Counted from the stretch's first letter, positions 18,603-26,789 are shown. The stretch is DNA of 34,484 bases from an uncultured Bacteroidia bacterium (GCA_902781705.1 CACZKE010000030.1:1-34484); one strand, 5' to 3'. A program made the numbers and translations. Notes: a model not told the origin generated them from the letters alone.

Positions 18603-20583
18603 GGTTCTCCTTCTCTTCCTGCGGTTGCGGCTCGGTTTGTTCCGGTACGGCCTCCTCCCCTTCCGGTTTCACCTTGGGGCCGAGGATCCGCTCGATATCC
18701 TCCGCAAAGATAACTTCTTTTTCGAGAAGGAGTGCACCCATCTGCATGAAGGCGTCCTTGTGGTCCTCGATAAGCCGGTAGGTGCGGTCGTGGACCTGCT
18801 GGACGATTTCCTTCACTTCCTGGTCCATCAGTTCGGCCGTCTTCTCGGAATAGGGTTTCGTGAGGTTGTAGCCGCGGGCACCGGTGGAGTCGTAGAAGGA
18901 GAGATTTCCCACCTTCTCGCTCATGCCGTAGTACTGGACCATGCTGTAGGCAATGCCCGTCAGGCGCTCCAGGTCGTTCAGGGCGCCGGTGGAAGGTTCT
19001 CCATTGAGGATTTCCTCCGCGACGCGGCCGCCCAGGAGGGCGCACATCCGGTCGATCAGCACGCTGCGGGACCAGTTCTTCCGCTCTTCCGGCAGGTACC
19101 AGGTCAGGCCGAGGGCGTTTCCGCGCGGGATGATGCTCACCTTGAACACCGGATCGGCATACGGGAGCAGCCAGCCCACCAGGGCGTGGCCGGCCTCATG
19201 GTAGGCCGTGGTCCGCTTCTCCGCCGGAGACATGATGGTGTTGCTCTTGCGTTCGAGACCGCCGATGATGCGGTCCACGGCATCCAGGAAGTCCTGCTGG
19301 GACACCAGGTCGTGGTTGCGCCGGGCGGCGGTAAGGGCCGCCTCGTTGCAGACATTGGCAATATCGGCTCCGGAGAAACCCGGTGTATGCTTGGCCATGA
19401 ATTCCACGTTGAAATCCGGGGCGACCTTGATGCCGCGGAGGTGGACCTGGAAGATCTCCTCCCGTTCCTTCAGTTCCGGAAGTTCCACATGGATCTGCCG
19501 GTCGAAACGGCCGGCCCGCATGAGGGCCTGGTCCAGGATGTCCGCCCGGTTCGTGGCGGCGAGGACGATGACACCGGAGTTGGTGCCGAAACCATCCATC
19601 TCGGTCAGGAGTTGGTTCAGCGTATTCTCCCGTTCGTCGTTGGAGGAGAAACCGCCGTTCTTGGCCCTGGCACGGCCCACGGCGTCGATTTCGTCGATGA
19701 ACACGATGCAGGGGGCCTTCTCCTTGGCCTGGCGGAAGAGGTCGCGGACACGGGATGCGCCGACGCCCACGAACATTTCCACGAAGTCGGAACCGGAAAT
19801 GGAGAAGAACGGAACGTTCGCTTCTCCGGCAACGGCCTTCGCCAGCAGCGTCTTACCGGTTCCGGGAGGCCCCACGAGCAGGGCACCCTTCGGAATCTTG
19901 CCGCCCAGGGCGGTGTATTTCTTGGGATTCTTCAGGAAATCCACGATTTCCATCACTTCCTCCTTGGCGCCGTAAAGGCCGGCGACATCCTTGAAAGTGA
20001 CTTTTACCTCGTCCTTGTCGGCGAGTTTGCCGGTGGACTTCCCCACATTGAAGGGATTGCCCATGCCGGCTCCGCCTCCCCCGACGCCACGGTTCATTCC
20101 GCGGAACATCCAGACCCAGAAGAGGATCAGGAGCAGGGTCGGGAAAATCCACTGGGCGAGTTCGGCCCAGGTATGGTCGGCGTTCTGGATGACCACCTTG
20201 AACTGTTCACCCACGGGAAGGGCATCATTGAGTTCGGCGAAACTCGCCTCCGGGTCGAACTTGGCGGATACCAGGAAATAGAAATGCGGCGCCCGGCGCG
20301 GGACGATGCCGCCCGGGAACTCCTCGGCGTACTTGGCCAACCGCTCGGGACGGACCTTGACCTCGCCCCGGATGTCGTTCCGGACGAAGACGATCTCCTC
20401 GATGTCTCCGGACTGGGCCATCGTCTTCACCTGCTGCCATTCAATCTTCTGGGGGTCGGAGGTCTGCTGGTTGTTGAAGAGCAGCCAGCCGATGCCCAGG
20501 ATCAGGAGCAGGTAAAGCCACGAAAAATTGAAGGAGAAACTGAAACCCTTGCCTCCCTTCGGATTCTTTTTCTGCTCGGCCAT
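18595..20583 (-). CDS. ftsH: ATP-dependent zinc metalloprotease FtsH
   Basis: 662 residues. Two membrane helices (about 21-37 and 145-162) flank a periplasmic part. The AAA+ domain has Walker A GPPGTGKT (238-245), Walker B FIDEID (295-300) and the second region of homology with RAGRFDR. The protease domain has HEAGH (462-466) and the third zinc ligand region around Asp537. It degrades membrane and regulatory proteins, and in other bacteria controls LPS synthesis by removing LpxC. Its start touches the rsfS stop codon and its end overlaps cdsA by 8 nt. A Gly-rich linker (VGGGGAGMG) and an acidic, Gln-rich C-terminal tail are typical of Bacteroidota versions. Confidence 0.97.
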   Translation of the reverse strand: MAEQKKNPKGGKGFSFSFNFSWLYLLLILGIGWLLFNNQQTSDPQKIEWQQVKTMAQSGDIEEIVFVRNDIRGEVKVRPERLAKYAEEFPGGIVPRRAPHFYFLVSAKFDPEASFAELNDALPVGEQFKVVIQNADHTWAELAQWIFPTLLLILFWVWMFRGMNRGVGGGGAGMGNPFNVGKSTGKLADKDEVKVTFKDVAGLYGAKEEVMEIVDFLKNPKKYTALGGKIPKGALLVGPPGTGKTLLAKAVAGEANVPFFSISGSDFVEMFVGVGASRVRDLFRQAKEKAPCIVFIDEIDAVGRARAKNGGFSSNDERENTLNQLLTEMDGFGTNSGVIVLAATNRADILDQALMRAGRFDRQIHVELPELKEREEIFQVHLRGIKVAPDFNVEFMAKHTPGFSGADIANVCNEAALTAARRNHDLVSQQDFLDAVDRIIGGLERKSNTIMSPAEKRTTAYHEAGHALVGWLLPYADPVFKVSIIPRGNALGLTWYLPEERKNWSRSVLIDRMCALLGGRVAEEILNGEPSTGALNDLERLTGIAYSMVQYYGMSEKVGNLSFYDSTGARGYNLTKPYSEKTAELMDQEVKEIVQQVHDRTYRLIEDHKDAFMQMGALLLEKEVIFAEDIERILGPKVKPEGEEAVPEQTEPQPQEEKENHE

Positions 20584-20961
20584 CTATTCTTCGGTCTTTT
20601 TCGCGGCAGGCTTCCTGCGCAGTTTGTACTCTTTCCGGGGGACGTCGGCCCACAGGTCTTCCAGGCGGTAGAAGTCACGGTATTCCTTCAGGAACACGTG
20701 GACCACGATGTTCCCGTAGTCCTGGATGATCCAGAAATTGTTCTCCTCGCCCTGGGAACGGTAGAGTTTGTGGCCCTCCGCCTGCATTTTCTCGGCGATG
20801 TTGTCGGCGATTGCGCCTACCTGGGTGGTGTTGGAGCCGTCACAGACGACGAAATAGTCGGTGATGGCGCCATCCATTTTCCGAAGGTCCAGCGAGACCA
20901 CGTTCTCGCCCTTCTTGTCTATGATCGCATCGGCGATGAGCCGAAGGTCATGTGTAATCAT
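20584..20961 (-). CDS. rsfS: Ribosomal silencing factor RsfS
   Basis: 125 residues from ATG 20961. DLRKMDGAITDYFVVCDGSN and the NFWIIQDYGNIVVHVFLKEYRDFYRLEDLW block are diagnostic of the RsfS/iojap family. It binds ribosomal protein L14 (uL14) and blocks subunit joining when nutrients run short. A basic tail (KLRRKPAAKK) follows. The in-frame Met at 21012 lies upstream of the promoter box and adds residues that do not fit the family. It is the first gene of the minus-strand operon, and its promoter is interlocked with that of birA. Confidence 0.93.
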   Translation of the reverse strand: MITHDLRLIADAIIDKKGENVVSLDLRKMDGAITDYFVVCDGSNTTQVGAIADNIAEKMQAEGHKLYRSQGEENNFWIIQDYGNIVVHVFLKEYRDFYRLEDLWADVPRKEYKLRRKPAAKKTEE

Positions 20962-20975
20962 ATGTATTTTATTAG

Positions 20976-20983
20976 TAAATTTG
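20976..20983 (+). promoter_or_regulatory. -7 box of birA, facing the rsfS box
   Basis: TAAATTTG matches TAnnTTTG. It points toward birA, so transcription should begin near 20988-20990, inside the rsfS -7 box. It is therefore upstream of ATG 21012 but not of the in-frame Met at 20985. No clear TTTG is seen at -33. Confidence 0.55.
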
Positions 20984-20987
20984 TATG

Positions 20988-20995
20988 CAAAGATA
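20988..20995 (-). promoter_or_regulatory. -7 box of rsfS operon, facing the birA box
   Basis: TATCTTTG on the minus strand matches TAnnTTTG, 26 nt before rsfS ATG 20961. It is separated from the opposing birA box by only 4 nt. No clear -33 element is visible. Confidence 0.6.
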
Positions 20996-21011
20996 CACAA
21001 AATCCGAACCA

Positions 21012-21746
21012 ATGGAAAGCATGATCCAGATAAAGTGGTATGAGGAACTGGATTCCACCAATGACGAACTTCTGAGGCACATTCCGGCGTATGACAATCT
21101 GTCAGTGGTGGCAGCCGTCAACCAGACGGCAGGCCGCGGGCAGCGGGGAAACCGCTGGCTGTCCGAGCCGGGGGACAACCTGACTTTTTCCCTCCTGCTC
21201 AAGCCCGTGGACTACCCGGCCCGGGACTTCATGGGCTTTACCTTCCTCTCCACGCTGGTTATCCGGGACTGGCTCCGGACCGAAGGGATTCCGGCCGTCA
21301 TCAAATGGCCCAACGACATTTACGTGGGCAAGAAGAAAATCTGCGGGATGCTCATCGAAAACGGGCTGGAAGGCGACCGGATCGTCTCGAGTGTCATCGG
21401 CATCGGGCTGAACCTGAACCAGACCGTCTTCCCGGGAGAACTCGTGAATCCGACGTCCCTGAAGCGGCTTACCGGGAAGACATATGACCCGAAACAGGCC
21501 CTGGAGCGGATCTGCGCCCTGTTCGAGGAGCGGCTTCCCCTCCTGGACAGCGACCGGGAGGCCCTTTATGCGGCTTATGGGACGGACCTTTTCCAGGCCG
21601 GACTCCCCTGCCGCTACCGGGACCTTGCATCCGGCGATGAATTCACGGGAACGATAAAAGGCGTCACCCGGGAGGGACGCCTTCTGATGGAAAGGGACGG
21701 AGAACTCCGTACCTACGCTTTCAAGGAAGTGGGTTACATCCTCTGA
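21012..21746 (+). CDS. birA: Biotin-[acetyl-CoA-carboxylase] ligase
   Basis: 244 residues from ATG 21012. The catalytic motif GRGQRGNRW (41-49) binds the biotinyl-adenylate. IKWPNDIYVGKKKICGMLIE is the second conserved block, and the C-terminal SH3-like part has GTIKGVTREGRLLM. The N-terminal DNA-binding domain of the E. coli type is absent, so this is a monofunctional ligase that attaches biotin to the carrier protein of acetyl-CoA or related carboxylases. A Met at 20985 precedes the transcription start and is unlikely; ATG 21021 (MIQIKWYEELDSTND) is an alternative that fits the family even better. Its 3' end overlaps the convergent rpe by 26 nt. Confidence 0.88.
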   Translation: MESMIQIKWYEELDSTNDELLRHIPAYDNLSVVAAVNQTAGRGQRGNRWLSEPGDNLTFSLLLKPVDYPARDFMGFTFLSTLVIRDWLRTEGIPAVIKWPNDIYVGKKKICGMLIENGLEGDRIVSSVIGIGLNLNQTVFPGELVNPTSLKRLTGKTYDPKQALERICALFEERLPLLDSDREALYAAYGTDLFQAGLPCRYRDLASGDEFTGTIKGVTREGRLLMERDGELRTYAFKEVGYIL

Positions 21747-22377
21747 GGGCGGCGACGGCTGCGCAAGGGTCTTCGGCCTTGAAGACGGCGCTCCCCGCCA
21801 CGGCGACATCCACGCCGGCCGCTGCAACCTCCGCCGCATTCTGCACGGTGACACCCCCGTCCACCTGGATGAGGGAGTTGTGGCCGATGCGTTCCAGTTC
21901 CTTCCGGACAGCCCGGACGCGGTCGAAGGTCTCCGGGATGAACTTCTGTCCGCCAAAGCCGGCGAATACACTCATGACCAGCACGTAGTCCAACTTTCCC
22001 AGGTACGGGAAGATCTTCTCCACGGGGCAGTCCGGGTTTATGGCGAGGCCTGCCTTTACATTGAAGTTGTGGATTAGGTCGATCACCGTATCCGTTTCAT
22101 CCAGCGTCGCTTCGTAATGGAAACTGATGTAGGATGCACCGGTCTTGGCGAAGCGCTCGACATATTTCTCCGGGTGGACGATCATCAGGTGGACGTCCAT
22201 CGGTTTCTGCGCGATCTTCGCGACGGCGTCCACGACCGAGAAACCGAAGGAGATGTTGGGAACGAGGGATCCGTCCATGATGTCCAGATGGATCCAGTCG
22301 CCGTACGCATTAATGGTTTCCACATCTTTGGCAAGATGCAGGAAATCGGCGGCGAGGATGGAAGGGGCGATGAGCAT
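21721..22377 (-). CDS. rpe: Ribulose-phosphate 3-epimerase
   Basis: 218 residues from ATG 22377 (MLIAPSILAADF, the standard start). TIM-barrel motifs are APSILAAD, HLDIMDG (His30, Asp32), DVHLMI (His63), VFAGFGGQ and QVDGGV, giving the metal and catalytic residues. It interconverts ribulose 5-phosphate and xylulose 5-phosphate in the pentose phosphate pathway. It starts 4 nt after the pepD stop codon, so the two are probably co-transcribed; a Met at 22404 would overlap pepD and is not needed. The end overlaps convergent birA. Confidence 0.95.
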   Translation of the reverse strand: MLIAPSILAADFLHLAKDVETINAYGDWIHLDIMDGSLVPNISFGFSVVDAVAKIAQKPMDVHLMIVHPEKYVERFAKTGASYISFHYEATLDETDTVIDLIHNFNVKAGLAINPDCPVEKIFPYLGKLDYVLVMSVFAGFGGQKFIPETFDRVRAVRKELERIGHNSLIQVDGGVTVQNAAEVAAAGVDVAVAGSAVFKAEDPCAAVAALRGCNPLP

Positions 22378-22381
22378 GGGA

Positions 22382-23809
22382 CTATTCGAAATGGGTGACG
22401 ACATCCACGAGATGGGCGACGAACTTGTCCAGGGAGGCGAGTTCGAGTTTCTCCCCCGGAGCGTGTACGCCGCGGAGGGTGGGACCGAAGGAAATCATGT
22501 CCAGGTCCGGGAACTTCTCCAGGAACAGGCCGCACTCGAGACCGGCATGGATGGCCTTGACTTCGGGCTCGGTATGGAACAGTTTCCTGTAGGATTCCAC
22601 ACTGACTTTCAGGATGTTGGAATCCAAGTTGGGCTTCCAGCCCGGGTATTCGCCGTGGTGCTCCACATCGAAGGAGCCCAGGAAGAAGGCGGCTTCCACG
22701 CGCTCGGCGAGGGCATGCAGTTCGGAAACGACGGAACTGCGCTGGCTGGTAATGACTTTCAGGACGTCACCCTCGATGTGCGCCGCGGCAAGGTTCGTGG
22801 ACGTTTCCACGAGGCCCGGAATGTCCATGGACATCTTCTCCACACCGTGGGGAACGCTCAGGAGGGTCATGATGATATTGGCCGCATCCCCTTCCTCGAC
22901 CGGCCGGATGGGACAGGCTTCCGGGGTGCAGAGGATGCCGATCTCCGGATCGCTGGCGCGGAATTCCGCCTTGATGAGGGCGTCGAAGGCCTTGGCATCG
23001 GCCTCCCATTCGGCGATGTCGTCGGCGGGGACGGCGATGAACGCTTCGGCCTCCCGGCAGATGGCGTTGGGCTTGTTGCCGCCGCCCAGGGTTAGGAGTT
23101 GGAAATCGTATTGGAGTTCGGTGTACAGGAAACGGACCAGGAGCCGGAGGGCATTGGCTCTTTCCTTGTTGATGTCGTCGCCGCTGTGGCCGCCCTGGCC
23201 GCCGGTGATCCGGATCCTCAGCGTCCGGTACCCTTTCCGGAGTGCTTCCCGCTTGAATTCGATGGTGGCGGTGGTGTCGATGCCGCCGGCGCAGCCCACG
23301 AAGAGTTGGCCCTCATCCTCGGAATCGAGGTTGATGAGCGTCTTTCCCTCGAAGAAACCGGGCTCCAGGGCGAAGGCGCCGTCCATGCCCGTCTCTTCGG
23401 AGATCGTGAACAGGCATTCCAGCTTCCCCATGGGAAGGTCGCTCTGAAGGAGGGCGAGGCAGGCGGCGACGCCGATGCCGTCATCGGCCCCGAGTGTCGT
23501 ATGCCTGGCCACCATCCAGCCGTCCTCGATGGTATAGGGAATCGGATCGGTTTTGAAATCGAAGGGGAAATCGGCGTCCTTCTCGCAGACCATGTCCTGG
23601 TGCGCCTGGAGGACCAGCGTGGGGACCTGCTCCTTGCCCGGAGCGGCTTCCTTGACGATGACAACGTTGCCGGTCTTGTCCGTGCGGCATTCCAGCTGAT
23701 GCCGCGAAGCGAAGTCCTGGAGGAAGGCGGTCATCGGTTCCTCATGGCCGGATTCGCGGGGTATCTTCGTGATATCGCGGAAGATATCGAGTACGGTTTC
23801 TGCGTTCAT
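22382..23809 (-). CDS. pepD: Aminoacyl-histidine dipeptidase (cytosol non-specific dipeptidase, M20 family)
   Basis: 475 residues. Metal-site motifs of the M20 family are LVLQAHQDMV (His70, Asp72), LGADDG (Asp109), the acid-base SEETGMDG (Glu138-Glu139), NLDSEDEG and a C-terminal His. The dimerisation lid domain lies in between. The enzyme cleaves dipeptides, including Xaa-His, in the cytoplasm. It is followed by rpe. Immediately 5' of the ATG (1-2 nt) lies a perfect inverted repeat (23812-23838) that overlaps a weak -7 box (TCAATTTG), so expression could be controlled there. Confidence 0.92.
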   Translation of the reverse strand: MNAETVLDIFRDITKIPRESGHEEPMTAFLQDFASRHQLECRTDKTGNVVIVKEAAPGKEQVPTLVLQAHQDMVCEKDADFPFDFKTDPIPYTIEDGWMVARHTTLGADDGIGVAACLALLQSDLPMGKLECLFTISEETGMDGAFALEPGFFEGKTLINLDSEDEGQLFVGCAGGIDTTATIEFKREALRKGYRTLRIRITGGQGGHSGDDINKERANALRLLVRFLYTELQYDFQLLTLGGGNKPNAICREAEAFIAVPADDIAEWEADAKAFDALIKAEFRASDPEIGILCTPEACPIRPVEEGDAANIIMTLLSVPHGVEKMSMDIPGLVETSTNLAAAHIEGDVLKVITSQRSSVVSELHALAERVEAAFFLGSFDVEHHGEYPGWKPNLDSNILKVSVESYRKLFHTEPEVKAIHAGLECGLFLEKFPDLDMISFGPTLRGVHAPGEKLELASLDKFVAHLVDVVTHFE

Positions 23810-23810
23810 G

Positions 23811-23839
23811 ATTTACACAAATTGAATGTTTGTGTAAAA
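23811..23839. promoter_or_regulatory. Inverted repeat with two DnaA-box-like sequences between dnaA and pepD
   Basis: Arms TTTACACAAA (23812-23821) and TTTGTGTAAA (23829-23838) are perfectly inverted around a 7-nt spacer. TTTTACACA on the minus strand (23831-23839) fits the DnaA-box pattern TTWTNCACA, and ATTTACACA on the plus strand (23811-23819) fits at 8 of 9 positions. The repeat could be an operator for pepD, a DnaA target or a weak terminator of dnaA. Confidence 0.5.
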
Positions 23840-23868
23840 ATAAGGAAAAAAAACCGAAGATGGAAATC

Positions 23869-25296
23869 TTACCGCTCGACGGGGACGGAAATCATGCCCT
23901 CGATGTCGGACACATACTGGCGGAAGGCCTTGTCCGTGGCCATCAGGTCCTGGACCGTCGTGCAGGCATGCAGGACCGTAGCGTGGTCCTTGCCGCCGAG
24001 TTCGGCGCCGATCGTGGACAGGGAGCAGTTCGGGATCAGGTTCCGGCACTCGTACATGGCAATCTGGCGGGCCTGGACGATCTGACGCTTGCGGGACTTG
24101 GAAAGCAGGATGTCGCGGGTGATGTTGAAATACTCGCACACAGTGTCCACGATCAGGTCGATGGAGACGTCGCTCTGCTTCTCCCCTACGATCTTGCCAG
24201 TGATGCTTTCCGCCAGGGAGACGGTGATCTCCTTGTGGCAGAGCGTGGCATTGGCGATCAGCGAGATCAGGGAACCTTCCAGTTCGCGGAAATTGGACTT
24301 GATCCGGGAGGCGAGGAAACTCAGGACATCGTCCCCCACCTGGACGCCTTCCCGGAAAGCACGGGCACGGAGCATGGACAGCCGGGTCTCGTACTCGGGG
24401 CGGGACAGTTCCACGGAGAGTCCCCACTTGAAGCGGGAAAGGAGGCGCTCCTCGAAGTTCTGCAGGTCCACGGGGGCGCGGTCGGAGGTGAACACGAGTT
24501 GTTTCCCGCTCTGGTGCAGGTGGTTGAACACGTTGAAGAACGCATTCTGGGAACCAATCCCCTGCAGGTCCTGGATGTCGTCCACCAGCAGAACGTCGAT
24601 CTTCATGTAGAAGGCCATGAAATCCACCAGGCGGTTCCCCTTGATGGCGTCCATGTACTGGGTCTTGAATTCGTTGCCTGTTACATAGAGGACCACGAGG
24701 TCCGGATAACGCTCCTTGATGGCGATGCCGGTCGCCTGGATGAGATGGGTCTTGCCGAGTCCCGGACCGCCGAAGATGAACAGCGGATTGAACGGGGTCT
24801 TGCCCGGCGAGAGGGAAATGTTCTCACCGGCGGTGACACCCATCCGGTTGCACTCGCCCTCGATGAGGTTCGCGAAGCAGTATACCGGATTCAGCCTCGG
24901 GTCGATCTTGACCCGCTGGACACCCGGGAACACGAAGGGACTCGGGCTGCCGGAAGGCTGGTAGGTGCTGATGGGTACAGTCTTGTTGGTCGGCTTGAGG
25001 CCGTGGGAGGCCGGATACACCATGGGCTTTTCTACCTGGACGGGACGCACCATGTAATGCAGTTGCGCACCCGTACCGATGGCCCGTTTGAGCGTGAGTT
25101 TCAGCAGGTCCAGGTAGGCGCCCTCGATATAATCCCGGAAGAAATCCGACGGAACTTCGACCGTCAGGGTCGAGTCCACCAGGGAGACGGGCCGGATGGG
25201 TTTGAACCACGTGTCGAACTTCTGCGGATCGATGTTGCTGGCAATGATCTGCAGACAGTTATTCCATACGGCGATATGTCTTTCGGTTCCGGTCAC
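23869..25296 (-). CDS. dnaA: Chromosomal replication initiator protein DnaA
   Basis: 475 residues from a GTG start. Domain I is at the N-terminus (WNNCLQIIASNIDPQKFDTWF), followed by a short variable domain II. AAA+ domain III has Walker A GGPGLGKT (176-183) and Walker B LLVDD (236-240). Domain IV has the DNA-binding signature GGKDHATVLHAC. It unwinds the origin and helps load the replicative helicase. A promoter with a perfect -33 and a one-mismatch -7 box lies about 26 nt upstream. Nearby palindromes and DnaA-box-like sites (see 23811-23839) fit autoregulation, but the origin itself is not established here. Confidence 0.97.
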   Translation of the reverse strand: MTGTERHIAVWNNCLQIIASNIDPQKFDTWFKPIRPVSLVDSTLTVEVPSDFFRDYIEGAYLDLLKLTLKRAIGTGAQLHYMVRPVQVEKPMVYPASHGLKPTNKTVPISTYQPSGSPSPFVFPGVQRVKIDPRLNPVYCFANLIEGECNRMGVTAGENISLSPGKTPFNPLFIFGGPGLGKTHLIQATGIAIKERYPDLVVLYVTGNEFKTQYMDAIKGNRLVDFMAFYMKIDVLLVDDIQDLQGIGSQNAFFNVFNHLHQSGKQLVFTSDRAPVDLQNFEERLLSRFKWGLSVELSRPEYETRLSMLRARAFREGVQVGDDVLSFLASRIKSNFRELEGSLISLIANATLCHKEITVSLAESITGKIVGEKQSDVSIDLIVDTVCEYFNITRDILLSKSRKRQIVQARQIAMYECRNLIPNCSLSTIGAELGGKDHATVLHACTTVQDLMATDKAFRQYVSDIEGMISVPVER

Positions 25297-25561
25297 GGGG
25301 TAGTTTGGGTTGTATCTGAATGCAAATTTGGGGGAAAAATAAGTGATAACAAATTGAATTTGCTATTGCATATTAAAATATTTTGTTTTATTTATTACTC
25401 CGGAAGGGCGTCAAGGCCCTCATTTCCAAAATACTGATAATTAGCGCTTTATTTTGTCAAAATTGCAGCAAAAGACGTGCAGCAGGATTTCTTGTTTTGA
25501 ATAATTCAAAATTAATCAAAAACAGGAAAATCCCTTTTGAAAAGCATTTTAGACCGAAAAA
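25297..25561. other. AT-rich intergenic region between amidase and dnaA
   Basis: 265 bp with no credible gene. It holds the dnaA promoter and several AT-rich palindromes: CAAATTGAATTTG (25350-25362, overlapping the -33 element), TTTTGTCAAAA (25452-25462), TTTTGAATAATTCAAAA (25495-25511) and CTTTTGAAAAG (25534-25544). No DnaA box of the TTWTNCACA type was found. The palindromes may be operators or 3'-end hairpins of the amidase gene. Confidence 0.5.
25323..25353 (-). promoter_or_regulatory. Promoter of dnaA
   Basis: TTTG (25350-25353), a 19-nt spacer and CAAATTTG (25323-25330; one mismatch to TAnnTTTG) lie upstream. The box is 26 nt from the GTG start. The -33 element is part of the palindrome CAAATTGAATTTG, a possible operator. 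Confidence 0.6.
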
Positions 25562-26725
25562 TCATTGAATTCGGGTGAGCGTCTCCCCTTCCCGGAGGAC
25601 GATGAAGCATCCCGGAAATTTTTTCTGGACATCCTTCCATTTTTTTCTCGTCGCAGAAAGGTCCGCATCCGGAAGGATGAGATATTTGTACAGTTTCCCC
25701 GCCCGGATTTCCGTCGGTTCGTAACCGCGGAAAAAGGCGTCGGATGATTTCATCTTCTTGGACGTCGCCAGGATCTGGATGGCATACTGCCCGCCGGGGG
25801 CATCCTGCACGGGCGCCGGCTTCGTCTCTTCTGTCTTCTCGGGTTCATCGGCAACCTTTGTCTCCTTGTTCTCCTTCGTTTCCGGAGCCGGCTGGCGGGA
25901 AACGGAGGCGGAACCGTCATAACGGGACTTGAAGGACTTGAAAGCCTTCAGGAGGTTGTCGGCAATCTTCTCGCGCCCCTGCGGGGAGCGCATGGCCTGA
26001 AGGTCGGCCGCATTGGAGATAAAGCCCACTTCCACCAGCACGGCCGGCATGGCCGTCCGCCAGAGGACCCAGAACGGATCCTGGGAAACGCCCCGGTTCC
26101 GGGTGATGGGGCCGCCCTTCATCGCCTCGGCGATGTCCTCGGCAAAGATCAGGCTATGTTCCAGATGGGCGTTCTGCATCAGGGAGAAGAAGATGTAGGA
26201 CTGCGGGTCGGAAGGGTCGAAACCCTGGTATTTGGTCTGGTAGTCGTCCTCGAGGAGGATGACGGAGTTCTCCCGCTGCACCAGGTCCAGGTTCTTGCCG
26301 AAGAGGTCGTTCCCCTGCCGGGAAGACTGCCCCAGGCAGTGGATGGAGTAGCCCGAAGCGGAATTGCCCTTGGCCTGGGCGTTGATGTGGATGGACACGA
26401 AAAGGTCCGCCCCGGCATTGTTCGCGATGTCCGCCCGGCCGCTTAGGGTGACATAGCGGTCGTCGTTCCGGGTCATGATCACTTTGACGTCGGGATAGGC
26501 GCTGCGGATCTTTTCGGCGAAGAGTTTGGATATGGACAGGGTGAGGTTCTTCTCATAAGTCTTCTTGTCCGGGCTGATGCAGCCGGAATCATGGCCGCCG
26601 TGGCCCGGGTCGATGACGACGGTTTTCAGCGACAGTTTGTCCTGGCCGACGGCCGGGACAGGCACAATGCTTGCAGAAAACAGGATGCCCGCAAGGAGCG
26701 GGAGCATGCCGGACGGAATCTTCAT
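25562..26725 (-). CDS. N-acetylmuramoyl-L-alanine amidase (Amidase_3) with SPOR-like C-terminus
   Basis: 387 residues from ATG 26725, which begins a signal peptide ending near PAVGQ-D. The zinc amidase motifs are VIDPGHGGHDSG (His42), a Glu in TYEKNLTLSISK (about 58), FVSIHINA (His113) and VEVGFISN with the catalytic Glu. It cleaves the bond between muramic acid and the peptide in septal or lateral peptidoglycan. A Lys/Glu/Pro-rich linker leads to a C-terminal domain (GGQYAIQILATSKKM to GCFIVLREGE) resembling SPOR domains that bind denuded glycan. The longer reading frame upstream antisense to lptD is not used; it precedes the promoter. Confidence 0.9.
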   Translation of the reverse strand: MKIPSGMLPLLAGILFSASIVPVPAVGQDKLSLKTVVIDPGHGGHDSGCISPDKKTYEKNLTLSISKLFAEKIRSAYPDVKVIMTRNDDRYVTLSGRADIANNAGADLFVSIHINAQAKGNSASGYSIHCLGQSSRQGNDLFGKNLDLVQRENSVILLEDDYQTKYQGFDPSDPQSYIFFSLMQNAHLEHSLIFAEDIAEAMKGGPITRNRGVSQDPFWVLWRTAMPAVLVEVGFISNAADLQAMRSPQGREKIADNLLKAFKSFKSRYDGSASVSRQPAPETKENKETKVADEPEKTEETKPAPVQDAPGGQYAIQILATSKKMKSSDAFFRGYEPTEIRAGKLYKYLILPDADLSATRKKWKDVQKKFPGCFIVLREGETLTRIQ

Positions 26726-26737
26726 CGTGCGCTCTGT

Positions 26738-26768
26738 TTTGAATTGATTGAAAAATATCGTACTTTTG
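26738..26768 (+). promoter_or_regulatory. Strong promoter of lptD
   Basis: TTTG (26738-26741), a 19-nt spacer and TACTTTTG (26761-26768) match the Bacteroidota consensus. Transcription should begin near 26773-26775, inside or beside the opposing amidase box. Confidence 0.75.
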
Positions 26769-26775
26769 TCGATTG

Positions 26776-26783
26776 CAAATATA
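26776..26783 (-). promoter_or_regulatory. -7 box of the amidase gene, facing the lptD box
   Basis: TATATTTG on the minus strand matches TAnnTTTG, 50 nt upstream of ATG 26725. No perfect -33 is seen; TTTC stands near the expected distance. It faces the lptD box 7 nt away. Confidence 0.55.
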
Positions 26784-26789
26784 AGCAAT

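Noticed and set aside
18487-21024. 845-codon plus-strand frame antisense to ftsH and rsfS
   Set aside because: It lies opposite clearly functional genes. Its product has low-complexity Gly/Val/His/Asp content with no family motif. Long antisense frames are expected in this GC-rich DNA.
20985-21746. birA starting at ATG 20985
   Set aside because: This ATG follows the -7 box by 1 nt, so it would precede the transcription start; ATG 21012 or 21021 fits better.
25383-25568. 61-codon plus-strand frame in the amidase-dnaA spacer
   Set aside because: AT-rich, no promoter, no recognisable product, and its end runs into the amidase gene.
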